A DNA stretch of 64,000 nucleotides from Collinsella stercoris DSM 13279 (GCF_020735465.1 NZ_CP085935.1:2170001-2234000), one strand, 5' to 3'; positions 52,466-61,295 are shown, counted from the stretch's first letter. Numbers and translations are program-made. The notes: a model not told the origin generated them from the letters alone.

Positions 52466-53374
52466 CTAATGTTTCTTGCGATCCTCGAGTGCTTGGCGAA
52501 TATGTCCGCCCGAAGCTGTCAGGGCCTTTGCCGCCTGATCGGCGGGCAGGTCGAGCAAAATGCTCGTTATAGCGAGCTTGACGCTGCCATCCGCCTCTTC
52601 AAGGGCGGCACTTGCAACCTCGGGATCGCAGTCGCATGCCTCAACAACGATATTGCGGGCGCGTGCGTGCAGCTTTTCGTTGGTCTGTTTAACATCGACC
52701 ATGAGGTTCTGATACACCTTGCCGGAAAGCGTCATCGCTCCGGTGGAAATCATGTTGAGGACGAGCTTTTGAGCGGTGCCCGCCTTGAGGCGAGTGGAGC
52801 CGGTGAGGACCTCAGGGCCCGTGACGGGCTCGATGGCGAGTTCGGCGATTTCGCCAACGGCTGATGAGGGGACGCAGGCTATTGCCGCGGTTTTGCATCC
52901 CAGCTTACGCGCATAAGTTAGTCCGCCAAGAACATAAGGAGTTCGGCCGCTGGCAGTGAGGCCAACGATGAAGTCGCGTTCAGTTATCTCGATACCGCGT
53001 AGGTCCTTTTCACCCTGCAAGGCATCGTCCTCGGCTCCCTCTTGCGCTTCTACGAAAGCGTTCTTTCCGCCTGCGATTAGTCCAACAACCGCGCCGACGT
53101 CCACGCCAAATGTTGGGGGGCATTCCACAGCGTCGAGGACGCCAAGCCTTCCGCTGGTTCCTGCGCCGAGATAGACAATGCGTCCTCCCGCAGACAGGCA
53201 TTTGGCTGCAAGCTCAATGGCTTGTGCGACCTGTGGCAGTGTGTGTCCGACAGCTTTCACTGCATTGCTGTCTTCGAGATTCATCGCCTCTGCAATTTGC
53301 ATGGCGCTAAATGTGTCGAGCTCAAGCGTGAGAGGGTTTCGCTGCTCGGTTGTGAGTGTTGAGAGGTCTAGCAT
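52466..53374 (-). CDS. murQ: N-acetylmuramic acid 6-phosphate etherase
   Basis: A 302-residue SIS-domain lyase that splits MurNAc-6-P into GlcNAc-6-P and D-lactate. Visible motifs: YLGAGTSGRLGVLDAVECPPTFG, GLTASGRTPYVLGGL, GSTRLKAGTAQKLVLNM and VEACDCDPEVA. Length is standard. Start at MLDLSTLT, 11 nt after the PTS IIA stop. GC content is lower than in the flanking host genes. Part of the divergent mur island. Confidence 0.96.
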   Translation of the reverse strand: MLDLSTLTTEQRNPLTLELDTFSAMQIAEAMNLEDSNAVKAVGHTLPQVAQAIELAAKCLSAGGRIVYLGAGTSGRLGVLDAVECPPTFGVDVGAVVGLIAGGKNAFVEAQEGAEDDALQGEKDLRGIEITERDFIVGLTASGRTPYVLGGLTYARKLGCKTAAIACVPSSAVGEIAELAIEPVTGPEVLTGSTRLKAGTAQKLVLNMISTGAMTLSGKVYQNLMVDVKQTNEKLHARARNIVVEACDCDPEVASAALEEADGSVKLAITSILLDLPADQAAKALTASGGHIRQALEDRKKH

Positions 53375-53385
53375 GTTGCATCCAA

Positions 53386-53736
53386 TCAGATAGCCACGTG
53401 TCGTTGTCCGTTGTTTTTTATCGTTTGATGCAGTTCGATTAGCTCTGCAATAAGTTCTTTGGCGAGGATCGCTGTCATTAAATGGTCTTGTGCGTGGACA
53501 AGCAGAATGCTGAGCTCTTGGTGGCACCCGCTCGCCTCCTTTGAAAGAAGCGAAGTTTGGATTTGATGGGCTTCGAGGATGGATTCCTCTGCCTGCCGCA
53601 TGAGCTCATGCGCTTGTTCGAAATCGCCCTGCTTCGCAGTGAAAAGGGCTTCGTATGCTTTACTTCGTGCGTCACCAGCCTGGGCGACAAGGCCGAAGGC
53701 AATCATTTCGGGGGAAGTGCTGGTTGATTCGGTCAT
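53386..53736 (-). CDS. PTS EIIA, lactose/cellobiose type
   Basis: A 116-residue trimeric-helix IIA with the phospho-histidine region LSILLVHAQDHLMTA (His near residue 80-83) and the N-terminal AFGLVAQAGDARSKAYEAL signature. Start MTESTSTS has AAGGG upstream. It probably passes phosphate to the IIB at 54995 and pairs with the IIC at 55342, although it is coded on the opposite strand with murQ. Confidence 0.92.
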   Translation of the reverse strand: MTESTSTSPEMIAFGLVAQAGDARSKAYEALFTAKQGDFEQAHELMRQAEESILEAHQIQTSLLSKEASGCHQELSILLVHAQDHLMTAILAKELIAELIELHQTIKNNGQRHVAI

Positions 53737-54047
53737 TTCGAACCCTTCGCGTCTTGATGTGGAAAAGGTTTTAGATGCGAGCTCGAGTTGAAGATAGACG
53801 ATGTGTCCGAGTGCGACAAGCGCGCCGATTATGGCCGAGTGTCTTTCCTCGCAATGAGCCAAAAATGCTTTTTCAGATATTTGAATTTTGTTAAATAAGC
53901 AGGTAAACAGCTATGTTGATCTTGCTGAAAGCCGGGCTAGAGCCTACCCGGTATTTGAGTTCCCAAGGTCGAGGTTGCCGAATGAGTCAAAAGCGGCTCC
54001 GCAGGCGGCAGAAACTAACCGTTTGGCGCGCGTTCTTGTCAGAAGTT

Positions 54048-54060
54048 GAAATTAAATTTC
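54048..54060. promoter_or_regulatory. RpiR/MurR operator candidate
   Basis: GAAATTAAATTTC is a perfect 13-bp palindrome in the 395-bp AT-rich gap between the divergent IIA and rpiR genes, 71 bp before the RpiR ATG. The spacing and form suit an RpiR-family site. Nothing else certain is seen in this gap; a 64-codon ORF there is not credible. Confidence 0.45.
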
Positions 54061-54131
54061 TTGTAATGGAATCGACAATGACAAATAATTTTCACTATCT
54101 ACAATGAGGGCACAGGTTGGAGGAATGCCTC

Positions 54132-54977
54132 ATGGTAAGCCTGCTGGTTCGTTTAAAGCAGTATAGAGATAACGCAAGTCCGGCCGAGAGGGAGTTGATA
54201 GAACGCATTCTCGATGATCCGGAGTCCATTTCTGGATTAAGTATTCATGAACTCGCCGCGTATGCATTTGTATCACCGTCGACCATCACCCGGTTATGCA
54301 AAAAACTGGGGCTCAAGGGTTATAAGGAGTTCCAGCATTTACTTATTTACGATTTAGCACTTTTAAGAGAGAGCAGCTCGTCAAAAATCGAGGATCTGGC
54401 GCCAACTGACACATCGCGGCAAACGATAGAAAAGGTAACAAGAGACAATATCGACTCCCTGCGATTAGTTGAAAAGCTCAACGATCCAGAAACGTACGAA
54501 GCTTGCGTTGATCTTATGAGCGATGCCCGAACTATCAACCTGTTTGGAATGGGAGCGTCTCTGCTCTCGGCCCGAGATATGCACTACAAACTCTTGAGGA
54601 TTGGAGTGAGTTGCAACCTGATTGATGATTGGCATGGACAGTTGCTATGCGCCTCGAACAGTGGTCCGGAGGATTTGTCGATTGCAATTAGCTATTCAGG
54701 TCTAACCGAAGAAGTGAACGTCTGTGTTGGTCGGGCGCGAGAGCGGGGAGGAAAGGTGATTGCAATTACGGGGTCAGCCTTTGATTCCAAGCTTGCGAGG
54801 CAAGCGGATGAAGTGCTCCTCGTGGGATCGACAGAGCCTCTGATGAGATCGGCGGCCATGGCGTCTCGTATTGGGCAGCTTGGCGTTATCGACATCCTGT
54901 TTAAGTCATTCGTCAATCGTAATTACGCGCGCTTTTCTGAGGTTTTGGAGCAAAACCAGATTAGAAAGCAACAGTGA
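54132..54977 (+). CDS. RpiR-family regulator (MurR-like)
   Basis: A 281-residue regulator: HTH domain (1-77, ELAAYAFVSPSTITRLCKKLG) and a sugar-phosphate-binding SIS domain (about 120-250, NLFGMGASLLSARDMHYKL, AISYSGLTEEV). Located between divergent mur genes, it most likely senses MurNAc-6-P or a related sugar phosphate. Start at ATG 54132, with TTGGAGGA upstream, rather than the TTG five codons earlier. Confidence 0.92.
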   Translation: MVSLLVRLKQYRDNASPAERELIERILDDPESISGLSIHELAAYAFVSPSTITRLCKKLGLKGYKEFQHLLIYDLALLRESSSSKIEDLAPTDTSRQTIEKVTRDNIDSLRLVEKLNDPETYEACVDLMSDARTINLFGMGASLLSARDMHYKLLRIGVSCNLIDDWHGQLLCASNSGPEDLSIAISYSGLTEEVNVCVGRARERGGKVIAITGSAFDSKLARQADEVLLVGSTEPLMRSAAMASRIGQLGVIDILFKSFVNRNYARFSEVLEQNQIRKQQ

Positions 54978-54994
54978 AAGGTGGGGTGATTGCA

Positions 54995-55297
54995 ATGAGA
55001 GACTACAAGATTTTGCTCGTTTGTTCTGGAGGTATGTCTACTACCATCTTGATGACGAAGATGCAGAAGTATGCCGAGGAAAAGGGCTTTTCCCTGGAAA
55101 TCGACGCTTGTTCTGCCGCTGTATGTCAGGACAAGGCTTCTCATTACGATGTGGTCCTGCTTGGTCCGCAGATTGCATATCAAAAAAGTAGCATTTCAGC
55201 CAAGCTTTCTAACCCGGTTGCCTCGATACAACCGCAAGATTACGCGATGGCTCGTTGCGAAAACATTTTCAAACAGGTTGACGAAATGATGAGTTAG
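54995..55297 (+). CDS. PTS EIIB, lactose/cellobiose type
   Basis: A 100-residue IIB with phospho-cysteine loop LLVCSGGMSTT (Cys near 10) and VVLLGPQIAYQ. Start MRDYKIL has AGGTGGGG upstream. It follows rpiR by 17 nt and precedes the IIC gene, and would transfer phosphate to the incoming sugar. Confidence 0.93.
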   Translation: MRDYKILLVCSGGMSTTILMTKMQKYAEEKGFSLEIDACSAAVCQDKASHYDVVLLGPQIAYQKSSISAKLSNPVASIQPQDYAMARCENIFKQVDEMMS

Positions 55298-55341
55298 AAG
55301 TTGGTGCCATCGTTGGGGCACGATTGAAAGGAAGTGATTGC

Positions 55342-56625
55342 ATGGAGAAGTTTCAGGCATTTCTCGACAGGACTCTCGGTCCATTGATGAGCAAATTGGG
55401 CTCAAACCGATACCTGATTGCCGTGCGAGACGGCGTGGTCTCTGCGTTGCCGCTCGTTATCGTTGGATCGTTCTTTATGCTTGTGGCGAGTCCTCCGTTG
55501 CCACAAGATTGGGAAGTCTATAAGTTTTTAACTGCGAATTCGGCAACTATCATGCTGCCGTATCGAGTCACGATGCACATCATGACCCTGTATGCGGTTT
55601 TTGGAATGGGCAATAGCCTCGCAAAGTCATTTGACCTTGATGGCGTATCTGGCGGTGTTCTGTCCGTTGCCGCTTTTATGCTTACTATCGTTCCGGTTAA
55701 CATTCTTCCCGATGCGGGTGTTGGCGTTTCGGGCTTTGTGCTGCCTACGGCTAATTTGGGCAGCGCGGGTCTGTTTGTGGGAATGATCGTCACCTTCTTT
55801 GCCATCAACGTTTTCCGCTTTACGAACAGCTCGAAGTTTAAGATCGTTATGCCCGAGCAGGTTCCTCCGTCGGTTGCGCGTTCGTTTGAGGCGTTGACTC
55901 CCACTCTGATTGTCGTACTTGTTATCGGCGGTCTGACCTACTGGGCGGGATTCAATTGGTCTGCGGTGATTTCCACCCTGATCTCCCCATTCATTTTCGC
56001 CTCCGACTCTCTAATCGGCGTGTTGGTGATCGTGTTCTTCAACCGCTTCCTTTGGTTCTTTGGAATTCACGGCGCATCCGTGGTTGGTGCGGTCGCACGC
56101 CCTCTTTGGCTTGCCCTCATCGAGCAGAACGCTTTGGCTGCGGCTGCTGGAGTTTCCGGAACCGAGCTTCCGACCATCGCGCCCGAGCCGTTCTATCAGT
56201 GGTTCGTCTGGGTTGGCAATTTCGCCCTGCCGATTCTCCTAGTGTTTGTGTGCAAGTCCAAGTATCTAAGGGACCTTGGAAAGCTGGGCTTTGTCCCATC
56301 GATGTTCAATATTAACGAACCGATTACCTTCGGCATGCCTTTGGTTTTGAACATGACCCTTGCCATTCCGTATATCCTGATGCCGATGATTTTGGCATGC
56401 GTGTCGTGGTCAGCGATGTCGTTCGGGTGGGTCAATCGCGTGATCATTACTGCTCCGTGGACGCTGCCTGGTCCTATTGGCGCTGTTCTGGCTACGGGCG
56501 GCGATTGGCGTGCGGCTGTGCTGAGCATCGTTCTTCTCTTGCTCGCTTGCTTGATTTATCTGCCTTTTGTCAAGGTGTATGACAAACAGTTCTGCAAGCA
56601 GGAAGAAGAGGCGGCTGCAGAATAA
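55342..56625 (+). CDS. PTS EIIC, lactose/cellobiose type
   Basis: A 427-residue permease with about ten hydrophobic segments, opening with MEKFQAFLDRTLGPLMSKLG and containing the family regions FFGIHGASVVGAV and FNINEPITFGMPLVLNM. Typical of CelB/ChbC. In this context the likely cargo is a MurNAc-containing saccharide rather than cellobiose; MurNAc PTS permeases known to me (MurP) belong to a different family. GAAAGGAAG precedes the ATG. Confidence 0.92.
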   Translation: MEKFQAFLDRTLGPLMSKLGSNRYLIAVRDGVVSALPLVIVGSFFMLVASPPLPQDWEVYKFLTANSATIMLPYRVTMHIMTLYAVFGMGNSLAKSFDLDGVSGGVLSVAAFMLTIVPVNILPDAGVGVSGFVLPTANLGSAGLFVGMIVTFFAINVFRFTNSSKFKIVMPEQVPPSVARSFEALTPTLIVVLVIGGLTYWAGFNWSAVISTLISPFIFASDSLIGVLVIVFFNRFLWFFGIHGASVVGAVARPLWLALIEQNALAAAAGVSGTELPTIAPEPFYQWFVWVGNFALPILLVFVCKSKYLRDLGKLGFVPSMFNINEPITFGMPLVLNMTLAIPYILMPMILACVSWSAMSFGWVNRVIITAPWTLPGPIGAVLATGGDWRAAVLSIVLLLLACLIYLPFVKVYDKQFCKQEEEAAAE

Positions 56626-56653
56626 CCATCGAATTTAGATTCGGTAAACATTG

Positions 56654-56688
56654 GGGCGGCGCGTTGAGTTGGAGACGCGTCGCCCTTT
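56654..56688 (+). terminator. Stem-loop between the IIC gene and mupG
   Basis: 11-base arms (56654..56664 and 56675..56685, one wobble) followed by TTT. A partial terminator that may lower expression of the enzymes relative to the PTS. Confidence 0.5.
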
Positions 56689-56727
56689 GAGTTGATGTTT
56701 GAGAAAAAGAAAATTGAAAGGTGAGAT

Positions 56728-57825
56728 ATGAAACGCTTGGGAATATCCGTGTACCCCGCAAGAAGCTCAACGCAAGAGATTCATGAGTATATTGACCGAG
56801 CGGCAGAGATGGGGTGTACTCGGCTCTTCTCTTCTCTGTTGCCCGTGGATGACCCGCGAGAAAAAATAAAAAACGACTTTCTTGAGATGAATCGACACGC
56901 TCATGACAGGGGCTTTGAAGTAGTGCTCGATTGCAATCCAAGTGTTTTTTCTAAACTGGGTGTTTCCTACCGAGATCTTGAGTTCTTTAAAGAGATTGAA
57001 GCGGATGGAATAAGGCTTGATATGGGTTTCACCGGCAATGAAGAAGCCCTTATGACGTACAATCCGCAAGGCCTGATGGTCGAAATCAACATGAGCAACA
57101 ATACCCATTATCTGGATACGATCATGGATTATTGCCCTGATCCCAACAAGCTTATCGGTTGTCACAATTTTTATCCTCACACGTATTCAGGTCTTACCGT
57201 CGATCATTTCTGTGCTTGCACAGATAACTTTAGGAAGCACGGGTTGAGAACGGCGGCATTTGTGACGTCGCAAGCGCCGGATACATTTGGTCCTCGACCG
57301 ATTGCTACCGACGGCCTGCCCACGCTCGAGATGCACCGCCATCTGCCGCTGCACCTGCAGGTGGAGCACTTCATCTCCATGGGCACCATCGACGACGTGA
57401 TCATCTCGAACTGCTATCCGAGCGACGAGGAGCTCGCGATTTTGAAGGATCTTCCGCGCAACCTCGTATGCTTCGATGTCGAGCTCATCGACACCCTGCC
57501 GGAGGTCGAGCGCAGCATCGTTCTGGACGAGCTTCATTTTAACCGCGGCGACGTTTCGGCCAACTTCCTGCGCTCCACGCAGAGTCGCGTTAAGTACAAG
57601 GGCCACGAGTTCAAAGTTCTCAACGCTCCCGCCACGATCCGTCGCGGCGATGTGGTAATTGAGAGCAGCGAGTACGGCCACTACGCCGGCGAGCTGCAGA
57701 TCGCGCTCGCTGACATGGAGAACAGCGGCAAGAGCTCCGTGGTGGGTCATGTGCCCGAGATCGAGCACTTCCTGCTCGACACTATTCGTCCCTGGCAGAA
57801 GTTCCGCTTTAGGGAGGTGCGCTAG
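56728..57825 (+). CDS. mupG: 6-phospho-N-acetylmuramidase MupG (DUF871)
   Basis: A 365-residue TIM-barrel plus C-terminal beta domain. It matches MupG, which splits MurNAc-6-P-GlcNAc into MurNAc-6-P and GlcNAc: KRLGISVYPARSST, DGIRLDMGFTGNEE, NFYPHTYSGL, and the C-terminal NRGDVSANFLRSTQSRV. The gene is a mosaic: the first about 570 bp use AT-rich codons like the PTS genes, while from about 57300 the codons turn GC-rich like the host. The reading frame is intact. GAAAGGTGAGAT precedes the ATG. Confidence 0.92.
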   Translation: MKRLGISVYPARSSTQEIHEYIDRAAEMGCTRLFSSLLPVDDPREKIKNDFLEMNRHAHDRGFEVVLDCNPSVFSKLGVSYRDLEFFKEIEADGIRLDMGFTGNEEALMTYNPQGLMVEINMSNNTHYLDTIMDYCPDPNKLIGCHNFYPHTYSGLTVDHFCACTDNFRKHGLRTAAFVTSQAPDTFGPRPIATDGLPTLEMHRHLPLHLQVEHFISMGTIDDVIISNCYPSDEELAILKDLPRNLVCFDVELIDTLPEVERSIVLDELHFNRGDVSANFLRSTQSRVKYKGHEFKVLNAPATIRRGDVVIESSEYGHYAGELQIALADMENSGKSSVVGHVPEIEHFLLDTIRPWQKFRFREVR

Positions 57826-57827
57826 GT

Positions 57828-58733
57828 ATGCAGTGGATCGGCGTGGACGGCGGTGGAACCAAGACGCTGTTTGAGCTATATGATTCCGACATGAACGTGC
57901 TGCAGCAGCTGAGGCTGCCCACGTGCCATGCGGGTCAAGTTGGGTACGACGGCATGCGCGCGGTGCTTTCCGAAGGAGTGGAGGCATTGCTTGCCGAGGC
58001 GAGCGATGACGTCGGTATGGGCTTTGGCCTGGCGGGTTATGGACAAGATGCGCGCATCCGCGCTTCGATTGAAGAGGTCGTTCGCGCAGTTGCTGGCGGG
58101 TATCCGTACGAACTCGTAAATGACGTGCGGGCTGCATGGGCGTCGAGCCTTGCCGCTCGTGACGGGGCTGCGGTGATTTGCGGCACCGGTTCAATTGCCT
58201 ACGCGGTGCGCGGTGAGCGCGATTGCCGCGCTGGCGGTTGGGGCTTTCAGATAGGCGACGAAGGAAGCGGCTGGTGGATGGGACGAGAGGTCCTGCGCCT
58301 GTTCAGCCGCCAAGCCGACGGGAGAGACCCCCGCGGTCCCCTGTACGATGTGGTGCTGGACCGCCTTGGGCTCAGCGACGCATACGGGCTCATTGCCTAT
58401 GTTCGCGATGAGCTGCAAGGCGACCGCGCAAAGGTCGCGTCGCTCACGCGCGTGCTGCGCGAAGCGGCAATGGCGGGGGATGCGTGCGCGCTCGATGTGT
58501 ACGACCGGGCAGCAAGCGAGCTTGCCCAGATTATCACCGCGGCCGCTCGAGGGATGTTTGATCCTAGCGATCCAGTGCCCGTGGGCTACGTGGGCGGCGT
58601 GTTTGAGGGCGCCGGCGAGTTGCTGCTCGGATCGTTGCGCCGCTTGCTGCCTAACGGGTTTGAGCTTGTGGAGCCGGCGTATGGTCCGACGGCGGGCCCA
58701 TGCCTGCTGCTCGCGCGCCGGTTGTCCGAGTGA
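57828..58733 (+). CDS. BadF/BadG-type amino-sugar kinase
   Basis: A 301-residue ASKHA kinase with the phosphate motif WIGVDGGGTKTLFELYD, ICGTGSIAYAV, and a glycine-rich QIGDEGSGWWMGREV segment. Relatives phosphorylate GlcNAc or MurNAc (MurK, NagK-like). Starting 2 nt after mupG, it probably converts the GlcNAc released by MupG to GlcNAc-6-P. GC-rich. Confidence 0.87.
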   Translation: MQWIGVDGGGTKTLFELYDSDMNVLQQLRLPTCHAGQVGYDGMRAVLSEGVEALLAEASDDVGMGFGLAGYGQDARIRASIEEVVRAVAGGYPYELVNDVRAAWASSLAARDGAAVICGTGSIAYAVRGERDCRAGGWGFQIGDEGSGWWMGREVLRLFSRQADGRDPRGPLYDVVLDRLGLSDAYGLIAYVRDELQGDRAKVASLTRVLREAAMAGDACALDVYDRAASELAQIITAAARGMFDPSDPVPVGYVGGVFEGAGELLLGSLRRLLPNGFELVEPAYGPTAGPCLLLARRLSE

Positions 58734-58743
58734 GGGGTTTGGG

Positions 58744-59916
58744 ATGTTGGCAGTTGGCTTGATGTCCGGGACAAGCCTGGATGGCGTGGATTGCGCGCTG
58801 GTGGAAATCGAGGGCGTTGACCGCCAGACGACCGTTGCGCTGCGTGAGTTCATGACGTATCCCATGCCCACGGCTACCAAGGCTCGCATTCTGGAGGCGT
58901 GCGCGCCCGGCGGCGGCGATTCGCGCCTGCTGTGCTCGTTGCATGCGGAGCTGGGGCACCTGTTCTCGCGTGCAGTCGGCGCAGTGTGTGCCGCGGCGGG
59001 TGTGAAGCCTTCTAGCTTAGGGTTTGTGGCAAGCCATGGCCAGACGATCTGGCATGAGCCCGATGCCTCGCGTGCGTACGAGGATGACGAGCGTTATCAC
59101 GCCGGCACGCTGCAGCTGGGCGATGCCGCGCGCATCGCGTGGGACCACAACGTCCGCGTGGTGTACGACTTCCGCGCCATGGATATGGCAGCCGGTGGTC
59201 AGGGCGCCCCGCTCGTTCCATTTTCCGAGACGGTCCTGTACGGCTCGCGCGCACTCAATCGCGTGCTGCTCAACGTGGGCGGCATTGGTAACGTTACGGT
59301 TTTGCCCAAAGGCTGCAATGAGGACGGCGTGTTCGCGTTTGACACCGGTCCGGGCAACATGGCTGTCGATGAGGCCTGCCGTCGCCTGTTTGGCGTCGAG
59401 TACGATGACGGCGGCTGCATTGCGGCGCGAGGCCGTGTGAACGAGCAGGTGCTCGCGGACCTGATGTCCAACGAGTTTTTTTCTGCTGATCCGCCCAAGT
59501 CGACGGGGCGCGAGATGTTTGGTGCGCAGTTTGTGGAGGACTTTTTGCGCGCACATGCGGATATGGCTGCGGAGGATGTCGTTGCTACCCTTACCGAACT
59601 TACTGCGCTCAGCGTTGTCCGTGCGTGCGAGCAGTTTGTTGTGCCAAGGCTTGATGGGGCGCTCGATGAGCTGATCGTGGGCGGCGGGGGCGCCCATAAC
59701 GCCACGCTCATGGCGCGCATCGCGCAACGCATGCCTGGGGTGCGGGTGTGCACGCAGGATGAGTTAGGGTATTCTTCGGACGCAAAAGAAGCGATTGCCT
59801 TTGCGGTTATGGGTAATCAGACGATCGTCGGACGTTCCTCAAACGTCCCCTCTGCAACGGGAGCGTCTGCCAGAGCGATTTTGGGAAGCATAATCAATCC
59901 TCCAAGGAGCGAGTAA
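58744..59916 (+). CDS. anmK: Anhydro-N-acetylmuramic acid kinase
   Basis: A 390-residue kinase that opens and phosphorylates 1,6-anhydroMurNAc to MurNAc-6-P. It opens with AVGLMSGTSLDGVDCALVE, followed by SHGQTIWHEP, TLQLGDAARIA, FDTGPGNMAVDEA and IVGGGGAHN, the family signature. Length is normal. It brings lytic-transglycosylase products into the same MurQ pathway. Its stop shares an A with the next gene's start (TAATG). Confidence 0.95.
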   Translation: MLAVGLMSGTSLDGVDCALVEIEGVDRQTTVALREFMTYPMPTATKARILEACAPGGGDSRLLCSLHAELGHLFSRAVGAVCAAAGVKPSSLGFVASHGQTIWHEPDASRAYEDDERYHAGTLQLGDAARIAWDHNVRVVYDFRAMDMAAGGQGAPLVPFSETVLYGSRALNRVLLNVGGIGNVTVLPKGCNEDGVFAFDTGPGNMAVDEACRRLFGVEYDDGGCIAARGRVNEQVLADLMSNEFFSADPPKSTGREMFGAQFVEDFLRAHADMAAEDVVATLTELTALSVVRACEQFVVPRLDGALDELIVGGGGAHNATLMARIAQRMPGVRVCTQDELGYSSDAKEAIAFAVMGNQTIVGRSSNVPSATGASARAILGSIINPPRSE

Positions 59917-60362
59917 TGGCAAAGAAGAGCAAGGCGCAGCTCGCTGCGCGTGGTACGGTGGCTGATCCAACGCGCAAGGACGCCGATCGCCTGCGCACCG
60001 AGGCTAAGCAAAGCGTGGGTAAGTCTGCAAAGCTCGTGGGCGTAATGCCCGAGGACATGGCAAACGAGGTGCAGGCGACTGGCACCGTACCTTTTACTTT
60101 TAAAAGCGCGTTCTTGCTTGCAGGCGCCGTGTTGCTGGGAACGATCGCCATTCCGTTTTTTGCTTCTCAGGTGGGCGTGAGTGTAGGCGTTTCCACAACT
60201 TGTGCCGCACCGATGCTGACGGCGGCAGCCCTGGCGTTTGGTCGGTACTTCGTCGATTCCAAGCGGGGGCTGTGCCGTGGGTTTTACCTCACGTTTTTGG
60301 TGGCGTTCGGTGCGATGACGCTAATCTGCTGGCTCCTGTTTTTCCAAGGCATTTTGGTGTAG
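59916..60362 (+). CDS. Unknown membrane protein, 148 residues
   Basis: A basic, soluble N-terminal half (MAKKSKAQLAARG...) and three hydrophobic segments (about 64-82, 86-106, 122-145). I know no characterised family. It is translationally coupled to anmK by TAATG, but the link to amino-sugar use is only positional. A hairpin at 60493..60526 may end this operon. Confidence 0.65.
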   Translation: MAKKSKAQLAARGTVADPTRKDADRLRTEAKQSVGKSAKLVGVMPEDMANEVQATGTVPFTFKSAFLLAGAVLLGTIAIPFFASQVGVSVGVSTTCAAPMLTAAALAFGRYFVDSKRGLCRGFYLTFLVAFGAMTLICWLLFFQGILV

Positions 60363-60492
60363 TGGCCAACCGGGTCGTGCCGCCGCGTGCATCAAAAGCG
60401 GCTCTTTCGATGTGGAACGATTCCTATTAGGCGAGATGCTTCTCATCCGTTGCGCGATGCCTCCCGGCTGTGTCAAACGAATACGTCCGTGT

Positions 60493-60526
60493 GAAGCCCC
60501 TGATGCGATGGTGCGTCGGGGGCTTC
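60493..60526 (+). terminator. Hairpin at the end of the mup-anmK operon
   Basis: GAAGCCCC (60493..60500) pairs with GGGGCTTC (60519..60526) around an 18-base loop; no T-run. The remaining gap (60363-60737) has only short repeats such as GCACGACGG and no credible gene. Confidence 0.45.
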
Positions 60527-60737
60527 GTGGTGTCCGTGCCGCCGATTGGGTTCTGCGCGGTGATAGATAGAGAAGTTGCGGATACGTAGCTTTCGCGCAC
60601 GACGGGGAGAGTGGCGTTTGCACACGACGGCGAGCGCTGCGTTCGCATGGCGCTCGATGGAGGGGTTGCGGGTTCGCCGCTCTCGTCCGTGGTCCATGGA
60701 TATGTCCCTCGTCAAGCCCTCAATTCTTCATGCAATA

Positions 60738-60766
60738 CGAACAGAAGTTCTACGAACAAATGTTCT
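60738..60766 (+). promoter_or_regulatory. Tandem LexA (SOS) box candidates
   Basis: CGAACAGAAGTTCT (60738..60751) and CGAACAAATGTTCT (60753..60766) both fit the Gram-positive SOS pattern GAAC-N4-GTTC, centre to centre 15 bp. A TATACT -10 box follows at 60775..60780 and the ATG at 60816. Confidence 0.75.
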
Positions 60767-60815
60767 ATTTTGGGTATACTGTAGCCAGAAGGGTTGGCAA
60801 GGAGGAGCGGAGAGG

Positions 60816-61169
60816 ATGTCGATGGACGTATTCGATTGCGGCGTGGTGTTGTTTGAGAGTCAAGAGGACGAGGAGGATTTGCGTGTTGAGTGCGTGGTGA
60901 CGCCAGAGGGTGCATTGGAGATCCTGCAGGAAAGTGATGGGCCAATAACGCGGTGGTGCTTTGAGGAGAGTCCCCATCGCATTGAGGCGGTTGTGGAGCC
61001 AATGGGGCTCGAGGCTCTTATGGGATATTTCCATGTCGACGAGCCGTGGCAGCTGCCTGCCATCTTGCGTCTTGAGTACACGGGATACGACTGCTTCTCT
61101 CGCATTCGCGCGCTCTTGCGGCGCCTCGTGGTTCCCTATGCCGTTTACGAGGCTCCGATCGCTCGCTAA
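60816..61169 (+). CDS. Unknown 117-residue protein, probably SOS-induced
   Basis: A small acidic soluble protein, MSMDVFDCGVV to the end, with no signal peptide and no family that I recognise. It contains two cysteines, a tryptophan-rich centre (TRWCFEES, DEPWQLPAILRL) and a basic C-terminal helix (RIRALLRRLVVPY). The start has AAGGAGG and a nearer GGAGAGG. The two LexA-like boxes point to DNA-damage control, so a division inhibitor, mutagenesis accessory factor or toxin is conceivable, but nothing in the protein decides it. Confidence 0.65.
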   Translation: MSMDVFDCGVVLFESQEDEEDLRVECVVTPEGALEILQESDGPITRWCFEESPHRIEAVVEPMGLEALMGYFHVDEPWQLPAILRLEYTGYDCFSRIRALLRRLVVPYAVYEAPIAR

Positions 61170-61254
61170 AGGAAGGAGCGCGCGCCGTTCTTGAGGCTGT
61201 CGATACTGGAGGCAGTGGTGATTCCAAAAAAATGAAAAACTGCGCTTTATTTCC

Positions 61255-61285
61255 TTGACGAGATGCATGATGGGTGGCATAGTAT
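61255..61285 (+). promoter_or_regulatory. Promoter of tRNA-Arg copy 1
   Basis: TTGACG (61255..61260) lies 41 bp before the tRNA; a TAGTAT/TATACC -10 follows. Copy 2 has TTGACT (61508..61513) at exactly the same distance and TATATT at 61534..61539. Confidence 0.5.
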
Positions 61286-61295
61286 ACCTCGCGTT

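Noticed and set aside
53913..54107. A 64-codon ORF in the murQ/rpiR gap
   Set aside because: Mixed composition, no ribosome site, and it overlaps the probable promoter and operator region.
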